A DNA stretch of 64,000 nucleotides from Stenotrophomonas sp. MYb238 (GTDB lineage: Bacteria; Pseudomonadota; Gammaproteobacteria; Xanthomonadales; Xanthomonadaceae). The stretch lies in the NCBI RefSeq assembly GCF_009496535.1, contig NZ_WIDL01000020.1, positions 19,813 to 83,812 of the forward strand, written 5' to 3'. Shown here in pieces: positions 29,583-39,208 of this stretch (position 1 is the stretch's first letter; each line of letters starts with the position of its first letter). Made by a program: the position numbers and the translations under genes. The notes under the pieces were generated by a model. That model was not told the DNA's origin. It saw nothing but the letters and a program-made list of their open reading frames with translations, and did no database searches.

Positions 29583-30728
29583 TCAGCCGGCCCGCAACGC
29601 GCGCACCACCGGCTCGACCTGCGCCTGGCGGCCCAGCGCCTGCCCCACCCGCTCCAGCGCGGCGGCCAGGGCCGCCGCATCGTCGTCGCGCAGGTTCGCG
29701 TGCCCCACCTTGCGGCCTTCGCGGGGCTGTTTGCCGTAGTCGTGCCAGTGGCCGGCGGGCTCGGCGAGCACCGCACGCGCATCGGGCATCCGGCCGAGCC
29801 AGTTGAGCATGCAGGCATGGCCCAGCACGCGCGTATCGCCCAGCGGCAGGCCGAGCACCGCGCGCAGATGATTCTCGAACTGCGAGGTCTCGGCGCCATC
29901 GCTGGTCCAGTGGCCGGAGTTGTGCACGCGCGGCGCCATCTCGTTGGCCAGCAGTTCGTCGCCGCGGCAGAACAGTTCCAGCGCGAACACGCCCACGTAG
30001 TCGAGCCGCTCGGCCACGCGGCGCGCGTAACCGATGGCCGCCTCGTGCTGCGCCGCGGTCGCGACCGCCGGGGCCAGGCTCGCCGACAACACGCCATCGA
30101 CGTGCCAGTTGCCGGTCAACGGCCAGGCACGGAACTCGCCATCGCGGCCGCGCACCGCCACCACGCTGACCTCGCGGTCGAAAGCGACAAAGCCTTCCAG
30201 GATCAGCCCGGTCCTGCCGGCCTGCGCGCCCAGCGCCTGCCAGGCGGCGTCGATGTCGGCCGCCTCGCGGATGCGGAACTGGCCCTTGCCATCGTAGCCG
30301 AGCCGGCGCGTCTTGAGGATGCACGGCATGCCGAACTCGGCCGCCTTCGCCGCCAAATCGTCGCGGTCGCGGATGTCGGCGAACGGCGGCAGCGGAATGC
30401 CCAGTTCCTGGAACAGCGTCTTCTCGCTGAGCCGGTCCTGCGCCACCGCCAGCGCGGCCGGGTTCGGGAACACCTGCCTGCGCTCGGCCAGCCAGCGCGC
30501 GCTGGCGGCCGGCACGTTCTCGAAATCGAAGGTGACCACGTCCACCTTGCCGGCGAATTCGGCCAGCGCGGCGGTGTCGTCGAACGCCCCCACCTGCAGC
30601 GGCGCCAGCTGCCCGGCGCAGGCGTCCGCGGCCGGGTCGAACACCACGAAGCGCAGGCCCAGCGGCGCACCGGCCAGCACCATCATGCGGGCCAGCTGCC
30701 CGCCGCCCAGAATACCTATCGTCGTCAT
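29583..30728 (-). CDS. purK: N5-carboxyaminoimidazole ribonucleotide synthase
   Basis: This 381-residue ATP-grasp enzyme converts AIR, bicarbonate and ATP to N5-CAIR in purine synthesis. GILGGGQLARMM at the N-terminus forms the first Rossmann-like domain, KTRRLGYDGKGQF near 143 the ATP-grasp loop, and LFCRGDELLANEMAPRVHNS near 262 the metal-binding site. Normal length. It lies 67 bases after purE on the same strand. Confidence 0.97.
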   Translation of the reverse strand: MTTIGILGGGQLARMMVLAGAPLGLRFVVFDPAADACAGQLAPLQVGAFDDTAALAEFAGKVDVVTFDFENVPAASARWLAERRQVFPNPAALAVAQDRLSEKTLFQELGIPLPPFADIRDRDDLAAKAAEFGMPCILKTRRLGYDGKGQFRIREAADIDAAWQALGAQAGRTGLILEGFVAFDREVSVVAVRGRDGEFRAWPLTGNWHVDGVLSASLAPAVATAAQHEAAIGYARRVAERLDYVGVFALELFCRGDELLANEMAPRVHNSGHWTSDGAETSQFENHLRAVLGLPLGDTRVLGHACMLNWLGRMPDARAVLAEPAGHWHDYGKQPREGRKVGHANLRDDDAAALAAALERVGQALGRQAQVEPVVRALRAG

Positions 30729-30795
30729 GCGCGGAACTGCTCCGGAAATTCGTGCGGCCTGCCCAGGCGAACCCGCAGGGCAATGCCGACCGTGG

Positions 30796-31299
30796 TCATT
30801 GGCGCGGGTCGTCGGCGGCCATCACGTCGGCGGTCTGGCGCGCGCGGAAGGCATCCAGCGCCTGGCCCACGGCCGGCTGCGCCGGCGCCAGCATCGCCGC
30901 GGCGAACAGCGCCGCGTTCGAGGCGCCGGCGTTGCCGATGGCGAAGGTGGCCACCGGAATCCCCGCCGGCATCTGCACGATCGACAGCAGCGAATCCATG
31001 CCGTTCAACGCCTTGGACTGCACCGGCACGCCCAGCACCGGCACCGCGGTCTTGGCCGCGATCATGCCCGGCAGGTGGGCGGCACCACCGGCACCGGCGA
31101 TGATCGCGCGCAGCCCGCGCGGACCGGCTTCTTCGGCATAGGTGAACAGCACGTCCGGCGTGCGGTGCGCCGAGACGACCTTCACTTCATACGGAACGCC
31201 CAGCGCGTCGAGCTTCTGGGCCGCGTGCTGCATGGTCTCCCAGTCGGAACGGGAACCCATCACGATGCCGACGAGCGGCGCGGAGGAATTGGGGGTCAT
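30796..31299 (-). CDS. purE: N5-carboxyaminoimidazole ribonucleotide mutase
   Basis: This 167-residue class I PurE converts N5-CAIR to CAIR. Signatures are [13 protein letters not shown] near residue 10, VVSAHRTPD near 42 with the conserved histidine, and [16 protein letters not shown] near 70. It is upstream of purK, the usual pair. Confidence 0.97.
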   Translation of the reverse strand: MTPNSSAPLVGIVMGSRSDWETMQHAAQKLDALGVPYEVKVVSAHRTPDVLFTYAEEAGPRGLRAIIAGAGGAAHLPGMIAAKTAVPVLGVPVQSKALNGMDSLLSIVQMPAGIPVATFAIGNAGASNAALFAAAMLAPAQPAVGQALDAFRARQTADVMAADDPRQ

Positions 31300-31358
31300 T
31301 GGCCGTCACCTGCTGCAAAGACGTATTCTAGCCGCCTTCCACGCAAGACCACGACCCG

Positions 31359-31628
31359 ATGGACCGCAAACTGCTCGACCTGCTCGTCTCGCCCGACACC
31401 CGCCAGCCGCTGGCCCTGCTGGACAGCGCGGGGCTGGAAACGCTGAACCGCGCCATCGCCGCCGGCGGCGTCGCCCGCGCCGACGGCAGCGCGCAGGCCG
31501 AGCCGCTGCGCGAGGCGCTGGTCACCCGCGACCGCAGGCAGGTGTTCCGCGTCGAGGACGGCATTCCGGTGCTGCTGGCCGAGGAGGCCATCGCCACCGC
31601 GCAGATCGACGGTTTCCCGGGCACGTGA
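31359..31628 (+). CDS. Trm112-like small protein
   Basis: This 89-residue protein of the Trm112/YcaR family starts MDRKLLDLLVSPDTRQPLAL and ends in a FRVEDGIPVLLAEEA block. The zinc cysteines of the eukaryotic family are absent (SPDTRQPL where CPxCxxPL is common). Its role in bacteria is unknown. Its TGA overlaps the nadC ATG (TGATG). Confidence 0.88.
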   Translation: MDRKLLDLLVSPDTRQPLALLDSAGLETLNRAIAAGGVARADGSAQAEPLREALVTRDRRQVFRVEDGIPVLLAEEAIATAQIDGFPGT

Positions 31629-32500
31629 TGCTGCCGCAGCCGCCGGCCGCTCCGCCGCAGGAGCAGATCGACGCCGACGTCGCCCGCGCCCTGGCCGAGG
31701 ACATCGGCAGCGGCGACGTCACCGCCGCGCTGCTGCCCGACACCGCCGACAGCGCCTACCTGCTGTGCAAGCAGGAGGCGGTGATCGCCGGCCGCCCGTG
31801 GTTCGACGCCACCCATCGCGCGCTCGACCCGCAGGTGCGGATCGACTGGCGGGTAAGCGAAGGCGAGCGCGTGCCCGCCGGCACCGTGCTGGCCACCCTG
31901 CAGGGCCGCAGCCGCGCGCTGGTCAGCGCCGAGCGCACCTCGCTGAACTTCATGCAGACGCTCTCGGCCACCGCCACCACCACCGCGCGCCATGTCTCCG
32001 CCGTGGCCGGCACCGGCGCGCGCATCCTCGACACGCGCAAGACCCTGCCCGGCCTGCGCCTGGCGCAGAAGTACGCGGTGCGCTGCGGCGGCGGCGACAA
32101 CCACCGCATCGGCCTGTTCGACATGGTGATGCTGAAGGAGAACCACATCCGCGCCGCCGGTTCGCTCACCGCCGCGGTACGCGCCGCGCGCGCGCAGCAG
32201 CCCGGCCTGCCGCTGGTGGTCGAGGTCGAGGATCTGGCGCAGCTGGAAGAAGCCCTGGCCGCCGGTTGCGACCGCGTCCTGATCGACGACTTCACCCCGG
32301 CGATGCGCCGCGACGCGGTGCGCATCGCCGCCCTGCGGCCGCCGGGAAAACGCATCCCGCTGGAAGTCTCCGGCAGCGTGGGCCTGGACGGACTGCGCGC
32401 CATCGCCGAGGACGGCGTGGACTGCATTTCCATCGGCGGGCTGACCAAGCACGTGCAGGCCATCGACCTGTCGCTGAAACTGGGGCCGCCACCGGCCTGA
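31628..32500 (+). CDS. nadC: Nicotinate-nucleotide diphosphorylase (carboxylating)
   Basis: This 290-residue quinolinate phosphoribosyltransferase makes nicotinate mononucleotide from quinolinate and PRPP in NAD synthesis. Signatures are EDIGSGDVTAALLP near 25, RTSLNFMQTLSATAT near 103, ILDTRKTLPGLRLAQKYAV near 135, and MLKENHI near 170. The start overlaps the upstream stop by one base; a GTG one codon earlier is also possible. Confidence 0.97.
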   Translation: MLPQPPAAPPQEQIDADVARALAEDIGSGDVTAALLPDTADSAYLLCKQEAVIAGRPWFDATHRALDPQVRIDWRVSEGERVPAGTVLATLQGRSRALVSAERTSLNFMQTLSATATTTARHVSAVAGTGARILDTRKTLPGLRLAQKYAVRCGGGDNHRIGLFDMVMLKENHIRAAGSLTAAVRAARAQQPGLPLVVEVEDLAQLEEALAAGCDRVLIDDFTPAMRRDAVRIAALRPPGKRIPLEVSGSVGLDGLRAIAEDGVDCISIGGLTKHVQAIDLSLKLGPPPA

Positions 32501-32561
32501 TTTCACGGCACGGAAACGGCGCCCCCTGCGAGGCTCGCCCTGTACCCGAGGGGAGCCCGTC

Positions 32562-33488
32562 GTGATCCACCGATTCCTGTTCTGCTGCGCCCTGTCCCTG
32601 CCCGCCTTTCCCGCCGCCGCGGTGGAGGCCTGCGATGTGCCGCCGCGCTACGGCGTGGGCGAAACCGCCAAGGCCATCGTACGCGCCGCCTGCGACGAGC
32701 ATCGCCTGTGGTACCGCCCCTTCATCGATCGCGACGGCCGCATCGCCAGCCTCGCCGTCACCGAGGCCGAGAGCGGCAGCCTCGCCGACGACGGCCTGGT
32801 GGCGTGGCAGCGCGTGGCCGGCTACTGGCGCCAGAGCGGCACGCTGTCGCCGATGGCCGCGCTGCCCGGCGCGCAGAGCTGCCTGGCCACGCCCGGCGAA
32901 CGCACGACCGACAACGATTGCCGGGCTTTCCTGATCGACAACCCGTGGTCGGCCGCGTTCGTGTCCTGGATCATGGTCCGCGCCGGCGTGCAGGGCTTCG
33001 TGCGTTCACCGCGCCACATCGACTACATCCGCGCCGCCTACCGCGGCGGCGCGGCGGGCACGCCCTATCGGCTGGTCGATCCGGCCCTGGACAAGCCGGC
33101 ACCCGGCGACCTGCTCTGCTTCCTGCGCGACCGCAGCACGGCGCTGAGCCACGACGGCCTGGTGAAGGCGCTGGGAGCCGGCGGCGCGGACCGCTGGAAA
33201 TCGCATTGCGAAGTGGTCGTGGCGGCCAATGTCGGCGGCGACCGCACGCTGTACCTGGTTGGCGGCAACGTCGCCAACGCGGTGGTCATGCGCAAGCTGG
33301 CGCTGGACCGCACCGGGCGCCTGGTCGCTCCGGCTCCCGTCGATGCGGGGCGGGCTGCCTCGTCGGTGGAAAACGCGTGCTCGCCCGGCCGCGAGGAGGA
33401 ATGCGATTTCAACCGGCAGGACTGGGCGGCGTTGTTGAAGCTGGTGGAGCCCGGGACCTTGCCGGCCCCCACGCCGGCGGAGCCCTAG
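32562..33488 (+). CDS. DUF2272 domain protein, exported
   Basis: This 308-residue secreted protein has a cleaved signal at residues 1-20 (ending PAAAVEA). The middle (about 100-250) is the DUF2272 domain, an NlpC/P60-like fold: NPWSAAFVSWIMVRAG around 127-142 takes the place of the usual cysteine motif (here WSAAFVSW, with serine), and SHCEVVVAA near 224 has the histidine. It may be a cell-wall amidase relative or an inactive version. GTG start at 32562 with GGGGAG upstream. Confidence 0.78.
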   Translation: MIHRFLFCCALSLPAFPAAAVEACDVPPRYGVGETAKAIVRAACDEHRLWYRPFIDRDGRIASLAVTEAESGSLADDGLVAWQRVAGYWRQSGTLSPMAALPGAQSCLATPGERTTDNDCRAFLIDNPWSAAFVSWIMVRAGVQGFVRSPRHIDYIRAAYRGGAAGTPYRLVDPALDKPAPGDLLCFLRDRSTALSHDGLVKALGAGGADRWKSHCEVVVAANVGGDRTLYLVGGNVANAVVMRKLALDRTGRLVAPAPVDAGRAASSVENACSPGREEECDFNRQDWAALLKLVEPGTLPAPTPAEP

Positions 33489-33594
33489 CCGCGCTGAACT
33501 GGTGGCCGGTCCGTCACGGCCCCCTGCCGGTCGCGACGTCCCTCCTCCGCCCGGACCGGTTCCGCTTTCGCGCACGGCCGCCTAAAGTGGCGCC

Positions 33595-33945
33595 ATGCCT
33601 ACCCTGCTGATCCTGATGATCCTCGGCGCCATCGGCTACGCCTTCTGGGACGCGTCCCGGGCCGCGGCCGAACGCGCCACCGAACTGGGCCGCAATGCCT
33701 GCCAGGCCGCCGACGTGCAGTGGCTGGACCAGAGCGTGCACGCCATCGGCCTGCGCCTGTGCCGGCTGCCCAACGGCTGGCTCGGCTTCGAGCGCAGCTT
33801 CCGCTTCGACTATTCCTACGACGGCGTCGAACGCCACAGCGGACGCATGGTGCTGCGCGGGAAACAGCTGGTCTCGTTCGTCGGCCCGGTTACCGCGCGG
33901 GTGAGCATGCTGCAGCCGCGCAGCGACGAAGCCGAGGACATCTGA
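33595..33945 (+). CDS. DUF3301 family membrane-anchored protein
   Basis: This 116-residue protein has one N-terminal helix (residues 4-18) and the block WLDQSVHAIGLRLCRLPNGW near 42-61, followed by FERSFRFDYSYDGVERHSG. This is the DUF3301 pattern; function unknown. It lies head to head with the sspA-sspB unit across the shared terminator. Confidence 0.85.
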   Translation: MPTLLILMILGAIGYAFWDASRAAAERATELGRNACQAADVQWLDQSVHAIGLRLCRLPNGWLGFERSFRFDYSYDGVERHSGRMVLRGKQLVSFVGPVTARVSMLQPRSDEAEDI

Positions 33946-33988
33946 ACGCGGCTCCACTCCGCGCGATCCGGAAGCATGTTCCCCCGAA

Positions 33989-34015
33989 CGAAAACCGCCG
34001 CCTTGCGGCGGCGGT
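33989..34015 (-). terminator. Terminator of sspA-sspB
   Basis: Leftward reading gives ACCGCCGCCGC-AAG-GCGGCGGT followed by TTTCGTTC, just beyond the sspB stop codon. It may also end transcripts from the DUF3301 gene. Confidence 0.75.
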
Positions 34016-34020
34016 GCGGG

Positions 34021-34461
34021 TTACTTCACTACCCGGAGGAACGGACGCTTGCCCGAAGGCTGTGGCGGCTCCGGCGGCGCGCTGGGCGGCGGCGTATCGT
34101 CGTCATGCGGCTCGGGGCCGTCCGCGCCCGGGATATCGTCCGGCAGCGCCATGCCCTGCCCGGTCTCGCGCGCATACACCGCGAGTATCGCCGCGATCGG
34201 CACGTTCACCGGAAAACTGACGCCGGAGAACCGCGCGGTGAAACTCACCGCTTCGTTGTCGATGTGCAGCCGCATCACCGCGCGCTCGGCGATGTTGAGC
34301 ACGACCCGCTCGTCCTTGACCGCGCTGGCCGGCACCTGCACGCCCGGCACGCCGGCATCGACCATGATGTGCGGGGTCATGCCGTTGTCGTTGATCCACT
34401 CCACCAGCGCCCGCAGCAGGTATGGGCGATGGCTGCTCATGCGGAAAGATTCTTCACTCAT
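34021..34461 (-). CDS. sspB: ClpXP specificity factor SspB
   Basis: This 146-residue adaptor binds the ssrA tag and tethers substrates to ClpX. The folded domain covers residues 9-110 (RPYLLRALVEWINDNGMTPH, then PGVQVP and FPVNVPIAAILAVYARE). A flexible acidic/proline linker ends in PFLRVVK, the ClpX-docking tail. It follows sspA, as in most gammaproteobacteria. An internal ATG seven codons in is an alternative start. Confidence 0.96.
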   Translation of the reverse strand: MSEESFRMSSHRPYLLRALVEWINDNGMTPHIMVDAGVPGVQVPASAVKDERVVLNIAERAVMRLHIDNEAVSFTARFSGVSFPVNVPIAAILAVYARETGQGMALPDDIPGADGPEPHDDDTPPPSAPPEPPQPSGKRPFLRVVK

Positions 34462-34538
34462 GGGGCAAGTGTACGCGGCATCGATGCGCGATCGCCGCCC
34501 GCGGGCGGCGATCGATAAGTCTGCATACAGCCGATGCG

Positions 34539-35174
34539 TCAGACCGGCAGGTCGCGCAGCTTCTTTTCCTGGTCGGTGAGGCTGCGGATGAAACCCGGAT
34601 TGCGGAAAATGCGGTTGCCGTAGTCCTCGATGGCCTTGCCATCCTTGGGCAGCGGAATGCCCAGCGCATCCAGCCGCCAGATGATCGGCGCCATCGCGCA
34701 GTCGGCCAGGCTCATTTCCGGGTTGAGGAAGAACTTGGACGCCTTGAACAGCGGCACCGACTGCGCCACCAGTTCCTTCAGGCGCTTGCGCGCGGCCTCG
34801 GCCTGGGTCTTGTTGCCCAGCTGGATCGCCTGCACCTGCGGCACCCAGTCGTGCTCGATGCGCAGCATCGCCAGGCGCAGGCGCGCCCGCGACAGCGGGT
34901 CCACCGGCATCAGCGGCGGATGCGGGTAACGCTCGTCCAGGTACTCGCTGACCACCGAGGCCGCATAGAGCACGAGTTCGCGCTCCACCAGGGTCGGCAC
35001 CGAGTGGTAGGGGTTGAGGTCGATGAGGTCTTCCGGCGGATTCTGCGGATCGACCGGCACCAGATCGTAGGTGACGCCCTTCGCGGCCAGCACCAGCCGC
35101 ACCCGGTGGCACAGGACATCGTCATTGGCCGAGAACAACGTCAGGGTATTTCGCATGCGCACACTCGCCGCCAT
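34539..35174 (-). CDS. sspA: Stringent starvation protein A
   Basis: This 211-residue GST-fold protein associates with RNA polymerase and alters transcription in starvation. The N-terminal thioredoxin-like part (FSANDDVLCHRVRLVLAAKG) lacks a catalytic GST cysteine or serine, as SspA does. The C-terminal helical domain holds NPEMSLADCAMAPIIWRL. ATG at 35174 has GGAGAG 6 bases upstream. Its pairing with sspB and position beside the pet genes is conserved. Confidence 0.95.
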   Translation of the reverse strand: MAASVRMRNTLTLFSANDDVLCHRVRLVLAAKGVTYDLVPVDPQNPPEDLIDLNPYHSVPTLVERELVLYAASVVSEYLDERYPHPPLMPVDPLSRARLRLAMLRIEHDWVPQVQAIQLGNKTQAEAARKRLKELVAQSVPLFKASKFFLNPEMSLADCAMAPIIWRLDALGIPLPKDGKAIEDYGNRIFRNPGFIRSLTDQEKKLRDLPV

Positions 35175-35323
35175 CAAGGGCTCTCCAAGGGCCGGAATCC
35201 GCCAGCCTTACGGCGCCGCAGGCCCAGCGCCCACGGTCGCCACCTTCCCGAGTGTGCAGTCAGCCGGCGCCGATGCCAAGTGCCAGCCAACCTCCCGCAC
35301 CGGCCCGCGGACCCACCCTCACG

Positions 35324-36067
35324 TCAATGCACGTCCGTCCAGTACTCGTTCTTGAGCAGGTACGCCAGGAAGGAGAGCAGCGCCAGAAACAGCACCACCC
35401 ACACGCCCAGGCTCTGGCGCTTGAGCACAGCCGGCTCACCGGCGTACTCGAGGAAGTTGGTGATGTCGCGGACGGTCTGGTCGTATTCCTGCGGCGTCAC
35501 GCGCCCGGGGCTGGTCACCACCAGCCGCTCCGGATGCCGCTCGCCGGCCACGTCGGGTTCGCCGAACTCGGCATGCTGCAGGCCCTGCAGCTCCCACAGC
35601 GGATTGGGCATGGAGGCGTTCGGGAACAGCTTGTTGTTCCAGCCCAGCGGCCGCGACTCGTCCAGGTAGAACGACTTCAGGTAGGTGTAGATCCAGTCGC
35701 TGCCCCGCACGCGCGAGATCAGGCTCAGGTCGGGCGGCATCTTGCCGAACCACTTGTCGCCCTGCTCCTTGGTCATGGCGACATGGATCTGCTCACCGAA
35801 CTTGGCGCCGGTGAAGTTCAGGTTGTCCATCACCTGCTGCTCGGTCAGGCCCAGGTCCGCGGCCATGCGCGAGTAGCGCAGGTACTTCAGCGAGTGGCAG
35901 CCCGAACAATAGTTCATGTAGGCCTGCGCACCGCGCTGCAGCGACGCCTGGTCGGACAGGTCGTTGCCCGCCTGCTGCAGCGCGCCGCCCGAGGAAGCGA
36001 AGGTGGCGGCCGAGAACAGGAGTGCGGCGGTGGCCGTCGCCAGCAAGGCAATCCATTTCTTAGTCAT
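35324..36067 (-). CDS. petC: Cytochrome c1 of the bc1 complex
   Basis: This 247-residue protein has a signal peptide (1-25), heme site CSGCH at residues 54-58, an axial methionine region (FPNASMPNPLW) near 155, and a C-terminal membrane anchor near 220-240. It passes electrons from the Rieske protein to soluble cytochrome c. It overlaps petB by 8 bases (ATGACTAA). Confidence 0.97.
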   Translation of the reverse strand: MTKKWIALLATATAALLFSAATFASSGGALQQAGNDLSDQASLQRGAQAYMNYCSGCHSLKYLRYSRMAADLGLTEQQVMDNLNFTGAKFGEQIHVAMTKEQGDKWFGKMPPDLSLISRVRGSDWIYTYLKSFYLDESRPLGWNNKLFPNASMPNPLWELQGLQHAEFGEPDVAGERHPERLVVTSPGRVTPQEYDQTVRDITNFLEYAGEPAVLKRQSLGVWVVLFLALLSFLAYLLKNEYWTDVH

Positions 36068-37322
36068 GCGTCGTCACCCGCTCCGGCACCGGCTTGGTCT
36101 TGTCCAGCTTGGTCCACACTGGCATGGTCAGGAAGAAGAGGAAGTAGTACGCGGTCAGGAAGCGGCCGATGATGGTTTCCACCGGATCGGTACCTGGACC
36201 GGCGCCGATCTTGCCCAGCCACACGAAGCTGATGGCGAAGCCGAACAGCAGCAGCTTGGAGAGCAGGCCACGGTAGCGGTAGGACTTGACCTTGGCGCGG
36301 TCCAGCCACGGCACCGCGAACAGGATCGCGATGGCGCCGAACATCACCAGCACGCCGCTGAGCTTGTGCGGGATCACCCGCAGCATCGCGTAGTACGGCG
36401 TGTAGTACCACACCGGCTTGATGTGCTCCGGGGTGACCAGGCGGTTGGCCTCGGTGAAGTTGTCGTGCTCCAGGAACCAGCCACCGAACGCCGGGGCGAA
36501 GAAGATGATGAAGGCGGCGATGACCATCATCGCGAACACGTAGAAGGTGTCCTTCACCGTGTAGTACGGATGGAACGGCACGCCGTCGGCCGGCGCGGTC
36601 GGCGACCAGCGGTTGCCCTTCGGGCCCTTCTTGATCTCCACGCCGTCGGGGTTGTTGGAACCCACCTCGTGCAGCGCGCCCAGGTGCAGCACGACCAGCA
36701 GCAGCAGCACCAGCGGCACCGCGATCACGTGCAGGGCGAAGAAGCGGTTCAGGGTGGCGTCGGACGGCAGGTAGTCGCCCATGATCCACTCGGTCAGGCC
36801 GTTGCCGATCACCGGGATGGCGCCGAACAGCGAGATGATGACCTTCGCGCCCCAGAACGACATCTGGCCCCACGGCAGCACGTAGCCCATGAAGGCTTCG
36901 GCCATCAGCGCCAGGTAGATCAGCATGCCCAGGATCCACACCAGCTCGCGCGGCTTCTTGTAGGAGCCGTACATCAGGCCGCGGAACATGTGCAGGTAGA
37001 CGACGATGAAGAACAGCGAGGCGCCGGTGCTGTGCATGTAGCGGATCAGCCAGCCCCACTCCACGTCGCGCATGATGTACTCGACCGAGGCGAAGGCTTC
37101 CGCCGCGCTGGTCTTGTAATGCATGGTGAGGAAGATGCCGGTGACGATCTGGTTGACCAGCACCACCATCGACAGCACGCCGAAGATGTACCAGATGTTG
37201 AAGTTCTTCGGCGCGTAGTACTCGGACATGTGCTTCCGGTACATCGGCATCAACGCCGGGGCGCGGTCGTTGACCCAGCCCATCACGCCATTGGCGGCGC
37301 GGACGAGGATGTTGTCAGCCAT
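36060..37322 (-). CDS. petB: Cytochrome b of the bc1 complex
   Basis: This 420-residue, eight-helix membrane protein has four heme ligands in the HSTG...YLHMF and FFALHV...LHLGALHE segments. The Qo-site motif is PVWY (HIKPVWYYTPYY) instead of PEWY, a variant found in many beta- and gammaproteobacteria. ATG at 37322 lies 3 bases after petA. The full-length C-terminus (helices F-H) is present, so this is not the split cyanobacterial form. Confidence 0.97.
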   Translation of the reverse strand: MADNILVRAANGVMGWVNDRAPALMPMYRKHMSEYYAPKNFNIWYIFGVLSMVVLVNQIVTGIFLTMHYKTSAAEAFASVEYIMRDVEWGWLIRYMHSTGASLFFIVVYLHMFRGLMYGSYKKPRELVWILGMLIYLALMAEAFMGYVLPWGQMSFWGAKVIISLFGAIPVIGNGLTEWIMGDYLPSDATLNRFFALHVIAVPLVLLLLVVLHLGALHEVGSNNPDGVEIKKGPKGNRWSPTAPADGVPFHPYYTVKDTFYVFAMMVIAAFIIFFAPAFGGWFLEHDNFTEANRLVTPEHIKPVWYYTPYYAMLRVIPHKLSGVLVMFGAIAILFAVPWLDRAKVKSYRYRGLLSKLLLFGFAISFVWLGKIGAGPGTDPVETIIGRFLTAYYFLFFLTMPVWTKLDKTKPVPERVTTHD

Positions 37323-37324
37323 GA

Positions 37325-37945
37325 TTACGCCGCCCCCTTGGGATCGACGCCGATGACGATGGTGTTGTCGTCGGCGTAATGGTGTGGTGGCACGACCAGG
37401 TTGGTCGGCGCCGGCACGCCCTGGAACACGCGGCCGGCCATGTCGAAGCGCGACTTGTGGCAGGGACAGAAGTAGCCGCCCTTCCATTCCGGGTCATACG
37501 GTTCGGGCTTGATCTCAGCGGCCATTTCCGGCGAGCAGCCCAGGTGGGTGCACAGGCCGACGAGCACCGAGATCTCGGGCTTGATCGAGCGTAGTTCCGG
37601 GTTGGCCTTGCGCACGTAGTCCGGCTGCTGGTCCGCGTTCTCGGACTTGGGGTCGCGCAGGCGGCCATCCAGGGTGGGCAGCGCGTCGAGCACCGACTTG
37701 GAGCGCTTGACGATCCAGATCGGCTGGCCTCGCCACTCCATGATCAGGCGCTGCCCCTCCTGCAGTGCGCTGATGTCGGCATTCACCGGTGCGCCGGCGA
37801 GCTGGGCCTTGGCACTGGGATTCCATGACTTGATGAAAGGGACTGCTGCGAAACCTGCCCCGACCGCGCCGACCACGGCGGTTGTCGCTGTCAGGAAGCG
37901 CCGGCGTCCGGCATTGACTGGATCGTTTACCCCATCGTTGGCCAT
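37325..37945 (-). CDS. petA: Rieske iron-sulfur subunit of the bc1 complex
   Basis: This 206-residue protein has a twin-arginine type N-terminus (GRRRFLTATTAVVGAVG) that stays as a membrane anchor. The [2Fe-2S] ligands are in CTHLGC (residues about 131-136) and CPCH (about 158-161). It is the first gene of petABC. Confidence 0.97.
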   Translation of the reverse strand: MANDGVNDPVNAGRRRFLTATTAVVGAVGAGFAAVPFIKSWNPSAKAQLAGAPVNADISALQEGQRLIMEWRGQPIWIVKRSKSVLDALPTLDGRLRDPKSENADQQPDYVRKANPELRSIKPEISVLVGLCTHLGCSPEMAAEIKPEPYDPEWKGGYFCPCHKSRFDMAGRVFQGVPAPTNLVVPPHHYADDNTIVIGVDPKGAA

Positions 37946-38027
37946 CCGGCACTCCGATATTGATGTAGGTGGCTTGCGGCTGCCTGCGACCGGTGGAACC
38001 GGACCGCTCAGAATCGAATCTCCCCCG

Positions 38028-38057
38028 AGTTTAGCTGAACGTTCAGCAGCCGCACAA
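38028..38057 (-). promoter_or_regulatory. petABC promoter with embedded palindrome
   Basis: On the minus strand TTGTGC (38057-38052), an 18-base spacer and TAAACT (38033-38028) form a likely promoter 80 bases before petA. A perfect 14-base palindrome GCTGAACGTTCAGC (38034-38047) fills the spacer, where a bound repressor would block polymerase. Confidence 0.5.
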
Positions 38058-38118
38058 TGCGATGAAACAGGAGTCCATGACTTTTGTCACGCGCCCCTGG
38101 AATAAAGCGCAAACGCGC

Positions 38119-39066
38119 TCATTGGCGCGAGCCCAGCTCGCCGCGATAGCGGTCCGCCAGCTGCGCCACGCGCTTCACGTAGTACTGGGTTTCGCTGTAC
38201 GGCGGCACGCCGCCATGCCGGGCCACGGCGCCTTCGCCGGCGTTGTAGCCGGCCGCGGCCAAGGTCAGGTCGCCGTTGAAGCGCCGCAGCAGCCACGACA
38301 GGTATTGCACGCCGCCGCGGATGTTCTGGGAGGCGTCGTAGGCATCGCTCACGCCGAACCGGCGCGCGGTGGCCGGCATCAGCTGCATCAGCCCCTGCGC
38401 GCCGGCGCGGCTCAGGGCGGCGGGATTGAACGCCGACTCGGCGTGGATCACCGCGCGCACCACGGCCTCCTCGACCCCGAACTCGCGCGCCGCGGCGGCG
38501 ATCTCGGCGTGGTAGGCCTGCGTGTTGAGCCGCACCGTGCCGAAGTTGACCCCCGGGTTCGCGCCGCAGGCATAGCAGCGCTCGATGTAGCTGTAGCGGA
38601 TGGTGCGCACTTCGCCCAGGCTGGCGACCTGCGCCGGCCGGGCGCTGGTGTAGTGGCGCACGCCGTCCTTCATATAGGTATAGACCTGCCCGTTCACCAC
38701 GCGCTGCGCGCGGCCGGCACGCGCGGGCGCCGGGGCGGTCGCCGCCGGAGCTGGAGCCGGAGTCGCTGCAGCGGGTCGGGCAGCGGCGGCGGTGGCGACC
38801 GCCGCGGTCGGCGGCCGGTCCGCGGCGGCGGCAGGGCTGGCCGAGGGGTTGGCGGTCGTGGCGGTCGCGGTGGACGGCGGCCGGCTGGCCGGCTGGGCCG
38901 CCGGGCGGTAGCTGCCGACCACGCTGCAACTGGCGCCGCGGATGCGCTTGCTGACGTAGTTGGAGACGCCGTCGGCGCCGAGGCACTTGTACAGGCTGCC
39001 CGCGCTGGCCGGCACAGCCGTCAGCGAGGCGATCAACAACCCTGCAATCCCCAGTCCGGTCTTCAT
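38119..39066 (-). CDS. Exported lytic transglycosylase (SLT family 1)
   Basis: This 315-residue protein has a signal peptide (1-22, ending VPASA). Residues 23-50 form a small domain ([15 protein letters not shown]) like DUF4124 regions. A long Ala/Pro/Thr linker (about 52-125) precedes the lysozyme-like domain (about 175-310): catalytic Glu in [10 protein letters not shown], then [18 protein letters not shown] and [11 protein letters not shown]. It should cut peptidoglycan glycan strands in the periplasm. ATG at 39066. Confidence 0.92.
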   Translation of the reverse strand: MKTGLGIAGLLIASLTAVPASAGSLYKCLGADGVSNYVSKRIRGASCSVVGSYRPAAQPASRPPSTATATTANPSASPAAAADRPPTAAVATAAAARPAAATPAPAPAATAPAPARAGRAQRVVNGQVYTYMKDGVRHYTSARPAQVASLGEVRTIRYSYIERCYACGANPGVNFGTVRLNTQAYHAEIAAAAREFGVEEAVVRAVIHAESAFNPAALSRAGAQGLMQLMPATARRFGVSDAYDASQNIRGGVQYLSWLLRRFNGDLTLAAAGYNAGEGAVARHGGVPPYSETQYYVKRVAQLADRYRGELGSRQ

Positions 39067-39208
39067 TGCGGGCGGAAGTGTCCCAGTTTCGCGGCGCGAA
39101 TGCCAACTGCCCCCGCCCGGCGGTAACGCCCGGGCGGCAACCCCGGTACAATCCGGCCCCTGCCGCGGCCCAGGCCGCCTGCCCGCCCACCCGTCTGGAA
39201 TAAGCGCC

